Of a DNA stretch of 64,000 nucleotides, positions 53,650 through 63,164 are shown piece after piece. Made by a program: the position numbers and the translations under genes. The DNA is from Paracoccus sp. (in: a-proteobacteria) (GTDB lineage: Bacteria > Pseudomonadota > Alphaproteobacteria > Rhodobacterales > Rhodobacteraceae). The DNA lies in the NCBI RefSeq assembly GCF_030538695.1, contig NZ_JAUNTN010000005.1:84781-148780 (forward strand), given 5' to 3'. Each line of letters starts with the position of its first letter. Position 1 is the stretch's first letter. The notes below the pieces were generated by a model. The model was not told where the DNA came from. It made no database searches and worked only from the letters and a program-made list of their open reading frames with translations.

Positions 53650-54233
53650 CACAGCGCCCCCTTGGTCGAGGGCAGGGCGTCGGAACGTGGGTCAGGCTCG
53701 ACCGCCTCACGCAAAGCACGGGCGACGGCCTTGAAGGCTGCCTCGGCGATGTGGTGGGAATTGAACCCGTGCAGGCGGTCGATGTGCAGGGTGATGCCGC
53801 CGTGGGTGGCCAGCGCCTGAAAGAATTCGCGCACCAGTTCGGTGTCGAATGTGCCGATTTTTTGCGTCGGGAAATCAACATTCCAGACCAGAAACGGCCG
53901 CGCCGACAGATCCAGCGCCGCCCGCACCTGTGTGTCATCCATCGGCAGGTGACACGACCCATAGCGCCGGATGCCGCGCTTGTCGCCAAGCGCCTGCGCC
54001 AGCGCCTGACCCAGCGCAATGCCGGTATCCTCGACTGTGTGGTGATCGTCGATATGCAGATCACCCTGCGCACGGATGGTCATGTCGATCAGCGAATGGC
54101 GTGCAAGCTGGTCCAGCATGTGATCGAAAAAGCCGATTCCCGTGGCGTTGTCATAGCTGCCGCTGCCATCCAGATTCACCGTGACCTCGATCCGGGTTTC
54201 ATTGGTGTTGCGGCTGATCGTGGCCTTGCGCAT
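53649..54233 (-). CDS. hisB: Imidazoleglycerol-phosphate dehydratase
   Basis: A 194-residue monofunctional dehydratase, without the phosphatase domain found in enterobacterial HisB. The Mn-binding repeats are visible: [14 protein letters not shown] and [13 protein letters not shown]-like [18 protein letters not shown], plus [16 protein letters not shown]. It is the first of the minus-strand his genes here and is coupled to hisH. Confidence 0.95.
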   Translation of the reverse strand: MRKATISRNTNETRIEVTVNLDGSGSYDNATGIGFFDHMLDQLARHSLIDMTIRAQGDLHIDDHHTVEDTGIALGQALAQALGDKRGIRRYGSCHLPMDDTQVRAALDLSARPFLVWNVDFPTQKIGTFDTELVREFFQALATHGGITLHIDRLHGFNSHHIAEAAFKAVARALREAVEPDPRSDALPSTKGAL

Positions 54234-54370
54234 CAGGGCCTCCCTTATGCTGATTTTCCGGGCTTTATAGGGCCGATTACCCCGGCTGCGAAGCCCCCGC
54301 CGCGCGGCGGGCTGGCAATTTTGTGATATTTATGCAATACGCCCCACAGTTTAATCAGTAAGAGGTTCAC

Positions 54371-56122
54371 ATGACTGACCCGAACCACAATTCGGGGCTG
54401 GCGGATGATGTGTCCCCCGAAGCCCCGGTGGAAGAGACTTCGAATGGTGTCGAGCCGCTGCCCGAACCCGAAGGCCCCACCGAAGTGATCGAGACCGATT
54501 ATGAGATTGGTCAGCACAATATTACCACCGCGATCACGCTGGAGTTTGACATCCACAAGATCGTGTTTCTGGTATCCGCAGCCGTTGTCGTCGCCTTTAC
54601 CATCGGCACCCTGATGCTTCAGATCGTGACCGCGCAGCCGCCGATTGACGGGGTGGCGCAGCCGAGCGGGATCGAGCTGGCCTTTGGCGGCATCCGCAAT
54701 TTCCTGACCAGTGAACTTGACTGGTTCTTTATGATTTCGGCCAATCTGTTTGTGATTTTGTGCCTTGGCCTGATCCTGTCGCCGCTTGGCTCGGTCCGGC
54801 TTGGCGGGCCAGAGGCCAGCCCGGATTTCAGCCTGTTCGGCTGGTTCTCGATGCTGTTTGCCGCCGGTATGGGCATTGGCCTGATGTTTTACGGCGTGGC
54901 CGAGCCGCTGGGCCATTTTCAGGCTGCCTATGACGGTCCGGTGATCGTGGACGGGCTGCGCACCGACTGGGCGCCGCTGAACGGGGCCGAGGGTGACGCG
55001 CTGGCGGCGCGGCGTCTGGGGATGGCGGCGACCATCTATCACTGGGGCCTGCACCCTTGGGCGATCTATGCCGTGGTGGCGCTGTCGCTGGCGCTGTTCG
55101 CCTATAACAAAGGGCTGCCGTTGAGTATGCGCTCGGTCTTTTATCCGATCCTGGGCGAGCGTATCTGGGGCTGGCCCGGCCATGTGGTCGATATTCTGGC
55201 GATCACCGCGACGATCTTTGGCCTTGCGACCTCGCTTGGTTTCGGGGCGGAACAGGCAACGGCGGGTCTGAACCTGCTGTTTGGCGTGCCGGTCACGGAT
55301 ACCACCCGCATTTTGCTGATTATCGTGATCAGCCTGATTGCCATGGCCTCGGTTGTGCTTGGCGTGGAAAAGGGTGTGAAGGTCTTGTCCGAGGCCAACA
55401 TGATTCTGGCGCTGCTGTTGCTGCTCTTTGTGGTCCTGCTTGGCCCGACATGGCAGATTGTCACCGGCTTCTTTGGCAATCTGGCCAGCTATGCGCGTGA
55501 AATCGTGCCGCTGTCGAACCCGTTTGGCCGCAGCGACGATAATTACCGGCAGGGCTGGACGGCGTTCTATTGGGCTTGGTGGATCAGTTGGTCGCCCTTC
55601 GTCGGCATGTTCATTGCGCGGGTGTCGCGCGGTCGCACGGTGCGCCAGTTCCTGATTGCGGTTTTGCTGGTGCCGGCGCTGGTTTCGGTGCTGTGGATGA
55701 CCAGCTTTGGTGGCACGGCAATCACGCAATACCTGTCCGGGCTGCGTGATGCCGCCGATGCCGCGCTGGAGCTGAAGCTGTTTGCCATGCTGTCGCATCT
55801 GCCGCTGGCGCAGATCACCAGCCTGATCGGCATTATTCTGGTGGCGGTGTTCTTTATCACCTCGTCCGATTCCGGTTCGCTGGTGATCGACACGATCAGC
55901 GCCGGGGGCAAGATCGAAAATCCCGTGCCGCAGCGGATATTCTGGTGCAGCTTTCAGGGCTTGCTGGCGATTTCGCTGATGCTTGGCGGCGGGCTGACCG
56001 CGTTGCAGGCGATGGCGGTTTCGGCCGGGCTGCCCTTTACCATCGTGCTGCTGGTGGCCTGTATCGGCTTGGTTCAGGGCTTGTGCGGCGAGCGGCGCGA
56101 GGTCAAGCTGGCCGAGGAGTGA
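54371..56122 (+). CDS. BCCT family betaine/carnitine/choline transporter
   Basis: A 583-residue secondary transporter with twelve predicted membrane helices. The signature Trp-rich segment FYWAWWISWSPFVGMFIARV and GMGIGLMFYGVAEPLGHF identify the BCCT family. The first 50 residues are a long acidic cytoplasmic tail. It probably imports a compatible solute such as glycine betaine; exact substrate and ion coupling cannot be read. It is a single-gene unit with its own terminator. Confidence 0.92.
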   Translation: MTDPNHNSGLADDVSPEAPVEETSNGVEPLPEPEGPTEVIETDYEIGQHNITTAITLEFDIHKIVFLVSAAVVVAFTIGTLMLQIVTAQPPIDGVAQPSGIELAFGGIRNFLTSELDWFFMISANLFVILCLGLILSPLGSVRLGGPEASPDFSLFGWFSMLFAAGMGIGLMFYGVAEPLGHFQAAYDGPVIVDGLRTDWAPLNGAEGDALAARRLGMAATIYHWGLHPWAIYAVVALSLALFAYNKGLPLSMRSVFYPILGERIWGWPGHVVDILAITATIFGLATSLGFGAEQATAGLNLLFGVPVTDTTRILLIIVISLIAMASVVLGVEKGVKVLSEANMILALLLLLFVVLLGPTWQIVTGFFGNLASYAREIVPLSNPFGRSDDNYRQGWTAFYWAWWISWSPFVGMFIARVSRGRTVRQFLIAVLLVPALVSVLWMTSFGGTAITQYLSGLRDAADAALELKLFAMLSHLPLAQITSLIGIILVAVFFITSSDSGSLVIDTISAGGKIENPVPQRIFWCSFQGLLAISLMLGGGLTALQAMAVSAGLPFTIVLLVACIGLVQGLCGERREVKLAEE

Positions 56123-56146
56123 CGGCAGGCTTTTGCCGAAACAGCG

Positions 56147-56182
56147 GAACGGGCGGGCGCTGACCCGCCCGTTCTTGTTTTC
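56147..56182 (+). terminator. Rho-independent terminator after the BCCT transporter
   Basis: GAACGGGCGGG (56147-56157) pairs perfectly with CCCGCCCGTTC (56164-56174), followed by TTGTTTTC. Confidence 0.85.
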
Positions 56183-56231
56183 GCGTTCGGCTTTTGGCAG
56201 GAAGGGCCGGTATCAAACGACGGACACCCGG

Positions 56232-56816
56232 ATGAGCGATCTGAACATTCTCGAACAACGCCTCATCACGGCGCTGGAACGTATCGACTATTCGCTGGAC
56301 CTGCACGCCCGGCAGGGTGGTGCTGCGGCACCCGACAGCGGGCTGCTGGATGCGGCGCTGGACCGTATCGCCGCGCTGGAGGCTGAGCTGGCCGCGCAAC
56401 CTGCGCCTGCCGCTGCAGCGCCGGTTCCGTCGGCGCCCCCGGCGGCGGTCGAGGCGCTGGCCGCACGGCTGTCAGATGCCGAATCGCGCCTGTCGGATGC
56501 CACCCGAGAGGCCGCGCGTCTGGCTGCGGCCAATGAGGATCTGACCCGCGCCAATCGTGCCTTGATCGCCGCCGCGTCAAGTGACGAACGTGTCGCGGCC
56601 ACCCGTGCCGCGCTGGAGGCCGAGGCCGAATCCCTGCGCGCCGCCCGTGCCGCCGAAATCGCGCAGATGGGCGATGTTCTGGCGGCGCTGGAAAGCCTGC
56701 TGGGGCGCAAGACCCGTACCGCCGAGGCCCCTTATGACGCCGATGCCCGCCCGGAGCCGGGCGAGGTCATTGCCTTTGACACCGATCCGGGCGCAACCGC
56801 CCCGCAAAAGGGTTAA
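56232..56816 (+). CDS. Coiled-coil hypothetical protein upstream of zapA
   Basis: A 194-residue Ala/Glu/Arg-rich protein, mostly helical: an N-terminal segment MSDLNILEQRLITALERIDY, a Pro/Ala linker (about 60-75) and a long coiled coil (about 78-165). No signal peptide or catalytic motif. ATG 56232 is chosen as the clear start of the helical segment; upstream codons overlap the terminator. It is 3 bp before zapA, so a role in cell division is plausible from context only. Confidence 0.75.
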   Translation: MSDLNILEQRLITALERIDYSLDLHARQGGAAAPDSGLLDAALDRIAALEAELAAQPAPAAAAPVPSAPPAAVEALAARLSDAESRLSDATREAARLAAANEDLTRANRALIAAASSDERVAATRAALEAEAESLRAARAAEIAQMGDVLAALESLLGRKTRTAEAPYDADARPEPGEVIAFDTDPGATAPQKG

Positions 56817-56819
56817 CCC

Positions 56820-57182
56820 ATGGCCGAAGTTCAATTTTCCATCGGCAATCGCGATTATACGCTGGCCTGTCAGCCTGGCGAGGAAGACCTTTTGCGCCGC
56901 GCGGCCGAGATGCTGGATGCCGAGGCACAGGCGATTCTGGATCAGGCGGGCCGGATGCCGGAACCACGTCTGTTGCTGCTGGCCGGGCTGATGCTGGCCG
57001 ACCGCACCTCTGCGATGGAGGACCGCGCAGCGGCTGCGGAACGCGAGTTGACCCGGATGCGGGGCAACCCGCCGTCGCGTCAGGTGGCGGTGCTGCCGCC
57101 TGAACTGCTCGATTCGCTGGCCGAAATCACTGCCCGCGCCGAATCGCTGGCCGATAAGGCCGAGGAACAGTTGCAGATGTGA
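56820..57182 (+). CDS. zapA: Cell division protein ZapA
   Basis: A 120-residue FtsZ-associated protein. VQFSIGNRDYTLACQPGEEDLLRRAAEMLD is the ZapA N-terminal domain, followed by a helical region that forms the tetramer coiled coil. It promotes FtsZ bundling at the division ring. It is tightly linked with the coiled-coil gene upstream and overlaps the following small ORF. Confidence 0.88.
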   Translation: MAEVQFSIGNRDYTLACQPGEEDLLRRAAEMLDAEAQAILDQAGRMPEPRLLLLAGLMLADRTSAMEDRAAAAERELTRMRGNPPSRQVAVLPPELLDSLAEITARAESLADKAEEQLQM

Positions 57183-57424
57183 CCGGAACGAGGCTGCAGG
57201 GCCGCCCCCGGTTTTTCGGGTTCACCATTGCAACCATGGCCGCAAGCACGGTCTTGGGTGGCCTGCTGTGCGGGGCTGAAATGGCATGGCGTTTCGGTGA
57301 TCCGTGGCACGTTTGTCTGGTCTGTCAGGAATTTGACGGCCTCGGCGGCCTGATCCTTTACGCGGCACCAATGGCGGAGATCTCTGCGCCGCCGCTTGCC
57401 TGGATATTTTTCAGGGAGCTTTAA
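57179..57424 (+). CDS. Small hypothetical membrane protein after zapA
   Basis: An 81-codon frame starting at GTG overlapping the zapA stop. The product has two hydrophobic segments (about 13-33 and 55-76) and a CLVCQ pair. It ends exactly at a strong terminator, which supports it as the last gene of the zapA unit. No homologue is recognised; an ATG at 57236 is an alternative start. Confidence 0.5.
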   Translation: MTGTRLQGRPRFFGFTIATMAASTVLGGLLCGAEMAWRFGDPWHVCLVCQEFDGLGGLILYAAPMAEISAPPLAWIFFREL

Positions 57425-57451
57425 AAAAGGCGCAGTCCCCCGCGCCTTTTT
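57424..57451 (+). terminator. Rho-independent terminator ending the zapA unit
   Basis: AAAAAGGCGC (57424-57433) pairs with GCGCCTTTTT (57442-57451) around AGTCCCCC. Confidence 0.88.
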
Positions 57452-57464
57452 CGTTCAAATATCC

Positions 57465-57534
57465 GGGCTTCCGATCATCAGTTATCTTTTGTCCATAAAT
57501 ATCCCGGGGTCCGGGGCAGCGCCCCGGTCCGGCC
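57465..57534 (-). repeat. 3'-flank element after tyrS
   Basis: Read from the tyrS stop on the minus strand: hairpin CCGGGGC-GCT-GCCCCGG, then CCCCGGGATATTTATGG and ACAAAAGATAAC, the same design as after bioY and fabH. A further GGATATTT on the minus strand (AAATATCC at 57457-57464) borders it. Confidence 0.6.
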
Positions 57535-58773
57535 TCAGCCGATTTTCAGCATCCGGTGCTTTTTCTTCCCGACCGAGATTTTCAGCCCGTCCCCGATCAG
57601 CCCCGCATCCAGCATCATTTGCGGATCGGCGACGGCTTCGTTGTTCAGCCGCAGCCCGCCCTCGGCAATCAGGCGCTTGGCTTCTTTGCCCGAAGTGGTG
57701 ATGCCGGTCTGTGCCAGCACTTGCACCACCGACAGCGGCAGATCCCTGGCGGCGATCACGGCAACTTCCAGATCGGCACCGGCACCACCTTGCTCGAACA
57801 CCTCACGGGCGGTCGCCTCGGCGCGGGCCGCGGCCTCTGCGCCATGCAGCAGGGTGGTGACTTCATTCGCCAGAATGACTTTTGCGGCGTTGATCTCGGC
57901 CCCGCCAAGAGCGCCAAGACGGTCACATTCGGCCACCGGCAATTCGGTGTAAAGTTTCAGGAACCGGCCTACATCGGCATCGGTGGTGTTGCGCCAGAAT
58001 TGCCAGAACTCATAAGGCGACAGCATTTCCGCGTTCAGCCAGGTGGCCCCGCTGGCGGATTTGCCCATCTTGCGCCCGTCGCTGGTGGTCAAGAGCGGCG
58101 TGGTCAGGCCCCATACCTCGCGGTCCAGAACGCGGCGGGTTAGGTCAACGCCATTGACGATATTGCCCCATTGATCGGAACCGCCCATTTGCAGGGTGAT
58201 GCCATGGCGGCGGTAAAGCTCCAGAAAGTCATAGGCTTGCAGGATCATATAGTTGAACTCAAGGAACGACAGCGATTGTTCCCGGTCCAGCCGCGATTTG
58301 ACCGATTCAAAGGACAGCATCCGGTTCACCGAAAAATGCCGCCCGATGTCGCGCAGAAACTCAAGGTAATTCAGCCCGACCAGCCAGTCGGCGTTGTTGA
58401 CCATCATGGCGCGGCCATCGCCATAATCCAGATAGCGGGCAAAGACCTGCTGCATCCCGTCGATGTTGCGCTGAATCGCGGCGTCATCCAGCAGCGGGCG
58501 TTCGTCGCTGCGGAACGACGGGTCGCCCACCTTGGTGGTGCCGCCGCCCATCAGCGTGACGGGCCGGTTGCCGGTTTTCTGGAACCAGCGCAGCAGCATG
58601 ATGTTCAGCAGATGCCCGACATGCAGGCTGGCCGCCGTTGCGTCATAGCCGATATAGGCCGTCACCGGCCCGTTCAGCAGGGCTTCGTCAAGCGCCTGAT
58701 AATCGGTGCAATCGGCCAGAAAGCCGCGCTCGATCAGGATGCGCATGAAATCGGATTTGGCGTGGTAGGTCAT
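57535..58773 (-). CDS. tyrS: Tyrosyl-tRNA synthetase
   Basis: The enzyme charges tRNA-Tyr. The 412-residue class I synthetase shows the HIGH-type HVGH (51-54), KMGKS (235-239) in place of KMSKS, and a C-terminal S4 RNA-binding domain ([20 protein letters not shown]). ATG 58773 follows AAGGAAAAA; the frame is open 20 codons upstream. It is divergent from anmK with 58 bp between starts. Its cognate tRNA gene is at 33,855-33,938. Confidence 0.96.
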   Translation of the reverse strand: MTYHAKSDFMRILIERGFLADCTDYQALDEALLNGPVTAYIGYDATAASLHVGHLLNIMLLRWFQKTGNRPVTLMGGGTTKVGDPSFRSDERPLLDDAAIQRNIDGMQQVFARYLDYGDGRAMMVNNADWLVGLNYLEFLRDIGRHFSVNRMLSFESVKSRLDREQSLSFLEFNYMILQAYDFLELYRRHGITLQMGGSDQWGNIVNGVDLTRRVLDREVWGLTTPLLTTSDGRKMGKSASGATWLNAEMLSPYEFWQFWRNTTDADVGRFLKLYTELPVAECDRLGALGGAEINAAKVILANEVTTLLHGAEAAARAEATAREVFEQGGAGADLEVAVIAARDLPLSVVQVLAQTGITTSGKEAKRLIAEGGLRLNNEAVADPQMMLDAGLIGDGLKISVGKKKHRMLKIG

Positions 58774-58831
58774 CGGCTTTTTCCTTGGTTGCGCTGCGGA
58801 TATACCGGGGACGGCAACAAAGGAAAAGCCC

Positions 58832-59923
58832 ATGATTCTTGTGCTTGGGATGATGTCGGGAACCTCGCTGGATGGGGTGGATGCGGCGCTGATCGAAACC
58901 GACGGGCAGGTGATTGCCGGTTTCGGGCGCAGTGGCTTTCGTGCCTATGACAGCAAGGAAGGCGCGGTGCTGTATGGGGCGTTAGGGCAATGGCCGGGCG
59001 GGCCGGGGGTGGCGGATGCGGCGGCGCTGTCGGTGACGGCCCATGCCGCGCTGGCGGCGGATTTCCCCGAAGCGGTGCTGATCGGTTATCATGGGCAGAC
59101 CTTGGCGCATGATCCGCAGGGCAGGGGGACGCATCAGGCGGGGGATGGTGCTGCGCTGGCGCGTGCCGTGGGTCGTCCGGTGGTCTGGGATTTTCGCACC
59201 GAAGACGTGCGGCAGGGCGGCGAAGGCGCCCCCCTGGTGCCGTTCTTTCATCATGCCTGCGCGCGTTGGGCGGTGGCGGCAGGGCGGCTGGAACCTGCGC
59301 CGGTCCTGATCCTGAACCTTGGGGGGGTTGGCAATGTCACATGGCTGGACCCCTCGATTCCGGCTGCGGAGGAGGCCACGCTGGCCTTCGATACCGGCCC
59401 GGCCAATGCGCCGCTGAATGACCTGATGCTGGCGCGATGCGGTGCGGCGCGGGATGAAGGTGGCGTGCTGGCATTGTCGGGGCAGGCCGATCCGGCGGTG
59501 GTGGCGGGTTTTCTGCGGCACCCGTTCTTTGATCGCCCGCCGCCCAAGTCGCTGGACCGCGATGCCTGGGGTGGGCTGGTGGCGGCGGTGGCGGGGCTGT
59601 CCGATGCCGATGCGGCGGCGACCCTGACCGAAGCGGCGGCAGCGGCGGTTGGCGCGGGCTTGCGCTGGCTGCCGGAAGCGCCCGCGCGGCTGCTGGTCTG
59701 TGGTGGCGGGCGGCACAATGGGGCGATGATGGCGGCGCTGGCGCGGCAGACCGGCATGGCGCCTGAGCCGGTCGAGGCTATCGGGCTGGATGGCGATATG
59801 CTGGAGGCGCATGCCTTTGGCTGGCTGGCGGTGCGGGTCATGCGCGGCCTGCCGACCTCGGGGCCAACGACCACTGGCGCACCGGGGCCGGTCGGCGGCG
59901 GGCGGATCAGCCACCCACGCTGA
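58832..59923 (+). CDS. anmK: Anhydro-N-acetylmuramic acid kinase
   Basis: AnmK phosphorylates and hydrolyses 1,6-anhydroMurNAc to MurNAc-6-phosphate in peptidoglycan recycling. The 363-residue ASKHA-fold kinase has [17 protein letters not shown] at its N-terminus, [11 protein letters not shown] and [13 protein letters not shown], and a second phosphate loop VCGGGRHNG. The last 20 or so residues are Gly/Pro/Thr-rich and not conserved. Confidence 0.94.
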   Translation: MILVLGMMSGTSLDGVDAALIETDGQVIAGFGRSGFRAYDSKEGAVLYGALGQWPGGPGVADAAALSVTAHAALAADFPEAVLIGYHGQTLAHDPQGRGTHQAGDGAALARAVGRPVVWDFRTEDVRQGGEGAPLVPFFHHACARWAVAAGRLEPAPVLILNLGGVGNVTWLDPSIPAAEEATLAFDTGPANAPLNDLMLARCGAARDEGGVLALSGQADPAVVAGFLRHPFFDRPPPKSLDRDAWGGLVAAVAGLSDADAAATLTEAAAAAVGAGLRWLPEAPARLLVCGGGRHNGAMMAALARQTGMAPEPVEAIGLDGDMLEAHAFGWLAVRVMRGLPTSGPTTTGAPGPVGGGRISHPR

Positions 59924-60033
59924 GGGGCGGATTTTCGCCGCTTTGGGCAGGGCGGGGAACGTGGCTTTGCGTCGGGCGTTAGTGCTGCACAAGGGCGCAA
60001 CCTGCCCTGTCAGAAAGTAGAGGACTGTTAGTG

Positions 60034-60711
60034 ATGAACAAGTTTATGATTGCCGCCACCACTCTGACCCTTGCTGGCGCAACTGCCGTTTATGCTCAGG
60101 ACACAACGCAGGCCGAGGTTGCCGCAGGCGAAGCTGCCGCCGCCGCCGAGGTTGCGGCGGGCGAGGCGCAGGCCGCCGCCGAAAGCGCCGCTGCAACGGC
60201 GGACGCTGCGGCGTCGGATGCGGCTGATGCCGCAGCGGGTGCGGCGGATGCTGCTGCGCAAGCCGCGGACAGCGCCGGTGCGGCTGCGGATGCAGCAGCC
60301 GTTGAGGTCGTGACCGGAGCTGCGCCGGTTGACCCGGCATTGGCGATGGATTCGCCGGTTCTCAGCGCCGAAAATCCGGGGATGTTGGCGTCGTGGATCA
60401 CCTCGCAGCATGTCTGGACCACGAATGAGCCTTCGACGACCCTTTGGGGCGAGGAAGACCCGGCTGAGCGCCCGGCGGAATGGACCGACATCGCCAAGAT
60501 CAGCGATGTGGTGATCGCGCCGCAGGGGCAGGTCGTCGGCTATGTGGCTGATATTGGTGGTTTCCTTGGTATCGGTGCCAAGCAGGTTCTGTTGGGTGCA
60601 GACCAGTTGAACTTTATGCAGTTTGACGAAGAGTCGCTGTTTGCCACCCATATGACCAAGGAGGAACTTGAGGCACTGCCCGAGTTCAACCCCGAAGTGG
60701 TGCTGAAATAA
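60034..60711 (+). CDS. Secreted Ala-rich protein with PRC-barrel domain
   Basis: A 225-residue protein: signal peptide (1-21, VYA-QD), a striking Ala/Glu/Asp-rich low-complexity helix (about 25-100), then a PRC-barrel-like domain (SDVVIAPQGQVVGYVADIGGFLGIGAKQVLL). Secreted PRC-barrel proteins are frequent in Rhodobacteraceae; their function is unknown. AGAGGA at 60019-60024 supports ATG 60034 over GTG 60031. A strong terminator follows. Confidence 0.8.
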   Translation: MNKFMIAATTLTLAGATAVYAQDTTQAEVAAGEAAAAAEVAAGEAQAAAESAAATADAAASDAADAAAGAADAAAQAADSAGAAADAAAVEVVTGAAPVDPALAMDSPVLSAENPGMLASWITSQHVWTTNEPSTTLWGEEDPAERPAEWTDIAKISDVVIAPQGQVVGYVADIGGFLGIGAKQVLLGADQLNFMQFDEESLFATHMTKEELEALPEFNPEVVLK

Positions 60712-60729
60712 CCGCCGCGGAAAAACCGG

Positions 60730-60759
60730 AAAGAGGGCCATTGCGGCCCTCTTTTTTTA
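60730..60759. terminator. Terminator between the PRC-barrel gene and moaA
   Basis: AAAGAGGGCC (60730-60739) pairs with GGCCCTCTTT (60745-60754), followed by TTTT. It lies between convergent genes and could serve both. Confidence 0.88.
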
Positions 60760-61764
60760 TCCGCCGGTGTGGCTCATGTGGCGCGACATCTGGCCGGTCA
60801 CTGTCTGGCGGGAATAGTCGAAATCATGCCCCTTTGGTTTGCGGGCGATGGCGGCGCGGATCGCCTGATGCAAGGGGGCGTCATCGTCGGGGTGATCGCG
60901 CATCGGTGCGCGCAGGTCGGCGCGGTCCTCTTGCCCCAGGCACATGAACAATTCCCCGGTGCAAGTCACCCGCACCCGGTTGCAGCTTTCGCAGAAATTA
61001 TGTGTCAGCGGCGTGATGAAGCCGATCTTCTGCCCGGTTTCCTCGGCCCGGAAATAACGGGCGGGTCCGCCGGTGCGCTCAGCCAGCGGGGTCAGGGTCA
61101 GGCGCTGGGACAGGTGGTCGCGCAGATCAGACAGCGGCCAGTATTGGTCCAGCCGGGTTTCTTCGGACATCTCGCCCATCGGCATAACCTCGATGAAGGT
61201 CAGGTCGAAATCCTCGCGGGCGCACCAGTCCAGCAGGGTGAAAACCTCATCCTCGTTAAAGCCCTTCAGCGCCACGGTATTGATCTTGACCCGCAGTCCG
61301 GCCGCCTTGGCGGCGGCCAGCCCGTCCAGCACCTGTTGCAAGCGCCCCCAGCGGGTGATCTGCGCAAAGCGGTCCGGGTCCAGCGTGTCCAGCGAGACGT
61401 TCACCCGTCGCACGCCGCAATCGGCAAGCTCCTGCGCGAAACGGCCCAACTGGCTGCCGTTGGTGGTCAGGGTCAGTTCTTCCAGCCCGTTGCCAAGATG
61501 GCGGGACATGGCGCGGAAAAACCCCATGATGTCGCGCCGCACCAGCGGCTCGCCGCCCGTCACCCGCAGTTTTTTCACCCCAAGGCTGATGAAACCGGAT
61601 GCCAGCCGGTCCAGTTCTTCCAGCGTCAGCAGGTCGCGCTTGGGCAGAAATTGCATATGCTCGGCCATGCAATAGGTGCAGCGAAAATCGCAGCGGTCAG
61701 TGACCGACACCCGCAGATAGGTGATCGGGCGCAAAAACGGGTCGATAAGCGGCTTGTGATCCAT
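60757..61764 (-). CDS. moaA: GTP 3',8-cyclase MoaA
   Basis: MoaA is a radical-SAM enzyme that rearranges GTP in the first step of molybdenum cofactor synthesis. The 335-residue protein has the radical-SAM cluster Cys25-Cys29-Cys32 (CDFRCTYC), the second cluster in [18 protein letters not shown], and a C-terminal SHTGG tail expected of active MoaA. ATG 61764 is used; the frame is open 185 codons further but antisense to the neighbouring gene. Confidence 0.96.
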   Translation of the reverse strand: MDHKPLIDPFLRPITYLRVSVTDRCDFRCTYCMAEHMQFLPKRDLLTLEELDRLASGFISLGVKKLRVTGGEPLVRRDIMGFFRAMSRHLGNGLEELTLTTNGSQLGRFAQELADCGVRRVNVSLDTLDPDRFAQITRWGRLQQVLDGLAAAKAAGLRVKINTVALKGFNEDEVFTLLDWCAREDFDLTFIEVMPMGEMSEETRLDQYWPLSDLRDHLSQRLTLTPLAERTGGPARYFRAEETGQKIGFITPLTHNFCESCNRVRVTCTGELFMCLGQEDRADLRAPMRDHPDDDAPLHQAIRAAIARKPKGHDFDYSRQTVTGQMSRHMSHTGG

Positions 61765-61860
61765 CCTGCCTGTGTAATCGCAGGCAAGCGGCGCGGCAAG
61801 CGTTGCCCGCCCTGCGTGGGGCGGGTAGTCTGGCTGCAATATCAAACACGAGGCTATCCT

Positions 61861-62373
61861 ATGTCGCTGTTCCGCCCTGTTTTGCTGTTGCCGCTGGCGC
61901 TGGCCGCCTGCACCGAGACCATGACCCAAAGCGCCACGACCGCAACGACGGCCCCGGCTGCCGCAACTGCCGCCGCGCCGGCCGCCGCCCCTGCGCCGAC
62001 GCCGGAAACCGCCGCGCTGCGGGCACCCGCGCCGCGCCCGACTGCCCGCACGGCGGCGCAGTTCGATACCACCACCGCCGCGCAAAAAGCCGAGGCTGCC
62101 AAGGCCCCTGCCGCCAGCGCCGAAACGGCCCTTGGCGAGACCGTCGCTTCGCTGGGTGATCCGAGTCAGGGCGGATTCTGGCTGAAAACCCCGCTGGTCA
62201 AGACCCGCACGCAGGGCCGTGTGGTGAACCCGGCCAACGGCAAATCCTCCAAGGTCGAGCTGATTCCGCTGTCCGGTCCTGCCAGCGCCGGCAGCCAGTT
62301 GTCGCTGCCTGCAATGCAATTACTGGGGATTTCGCTGACCGATCTGCCGAAAATCCGGGTGTTCCGCTCGTGA
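61861..62373 (+). CDS. Putative lipoprotein, Ala/Pro/Thr-rich
   Basis: A 170-residue protein with a lipobox (LPLALAAC, Cys17), a low-complexity Ala/Thr/Pro region (about 20-85) and a conserved-looking C-terminal domain ([22 protein letters not shown] ... LIPLSG). No known domain recognised by eye. Its stop overlaps the xthA start by 4 bp, indicating cotranscription. Probably an envelope protein of unknown function. Confidence 0.75.
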   Translation: MSLFRPVLLLPLALAACTETMTQSATTATTAPAAATAAAPAAAPAPTPETAALRAPAPRPTARTAAQFDTTTAAQKAEAAKAPAASAETALGETVASLGDPSQGGFWLKTPLVKTRTQGRVVNPANGKSSKVELIPLSGPASAGSQLSLPAMQLLGISLTDLPKIRVFRS

Positions 62374-63155
62374 AGATCGCCAGTTTCAACATCAACGGTA
62401 TCAAGGCCCGGATTGAGGCGCTGACCGCCTGGCTGGCAGAGGCGCAACCCGATCTGGTCGTCTTGCAGGAAATCAAATCCGTTGATGAGGGCTTCCCCGC
62501 TGTGCATTTTCAGGATCTTGGCTGGCATGTCGAAACCCATGGTCAAAAGGGTTTCAACGGCGTGGCGATCCTGTCGCGCCTGCCGCTGGAGGATGTGACG
62601 CGCGGCTTGCCCGGCGACGATTCGGATGAACAGGCCCGCTATATCGAGGCCACCGTGGTGGGCGCGCAGGCGGTGCGAATCGCGGGGCTTTACCTGCCCA
62701 ATGGCAACCCGCAGCCGGGGCCGAAATACGACTATAAGCTGGCCTGGATGGCGCGTCTGGGCGCGCGGGCGGCGGAACTGCGGGCCTTGGAAATGCCAGT
62801 GGTGATTCTGGGCGATTACAACGTGATTCCGCAGCCGCGTGACGCCGCCAACCCGCAGAAATGGACCGGAGATGCGCTGTTTCAGCCCGAAAGCCGCGCC
62901 GCGCTGCGCCGGATCGTCTGGGACGGCTGGACCGATGCGCTGCGCGACCGCGATCCCTATGCGGGGCGCGGGCCGTTCACTTTCTGGGACTATCAGGCGG
63001 GGGCCTTTCCCAAGGATGACGGCATCCGCATCGACCATATCCTGCTGTCGCCGCAGGCTGCCGATCTGGTGCAGGCCGTGGGTGCCGACCGCGCCACGCG
63101 GGCAGGGGACAAACCCAGCGATCACATCCCGGTCTGGGTCGAACTGGCCGCATAA
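62370..63155 (+). CDS. xthA: Exodeoxyribonuclease III (AP endonuclease family)
   Basis: A 261-residue EEP-fold DNA-repair nuclease acting at abasic sites. FNINGIKARIEALTAWL, LVVLQEIKSVDEGFP (catalytic Glu), LGDYNVIPQPRD and IRIDHILLSPQ with DHIPVWVEL are all present. It starts at GTG 62370 inside the stop of the upstream lipoprotein gene, and the sirtuin gene follows after 9 bp. Confidence 0.95.
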   Translation: MKIASFNINGIKARIEALTAWLAEAQPDLVVLQEIKSVDEGFPAVHFQDLGWHVETHGQKGFNGVAILSRLPLEDVTRGLPGDDSDEQARYIEATVVGAQAVRIAGLYLPNGNPQPGPKYDYKLAWMARLGARAAELRALEMPVVILGDYNVIPQPRDAANPQKWTGDALFQPESRAALRRIVWDGWTDALRDRDPYAGRGPFTFWDYQAGAFPKDDGIRIDHILLSPQAADLVQAVGADRATRAGDKPSDHIPVWVELAA

Positions 63156-63164
63156 GGGGGCATC

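Noticed and set aside
57183-57424. 6S RNA, which often lies near zapA
   Set aside because: The sequence did not show the long closing stem and central bubble expected, and it contains an open frame with membrane segments.
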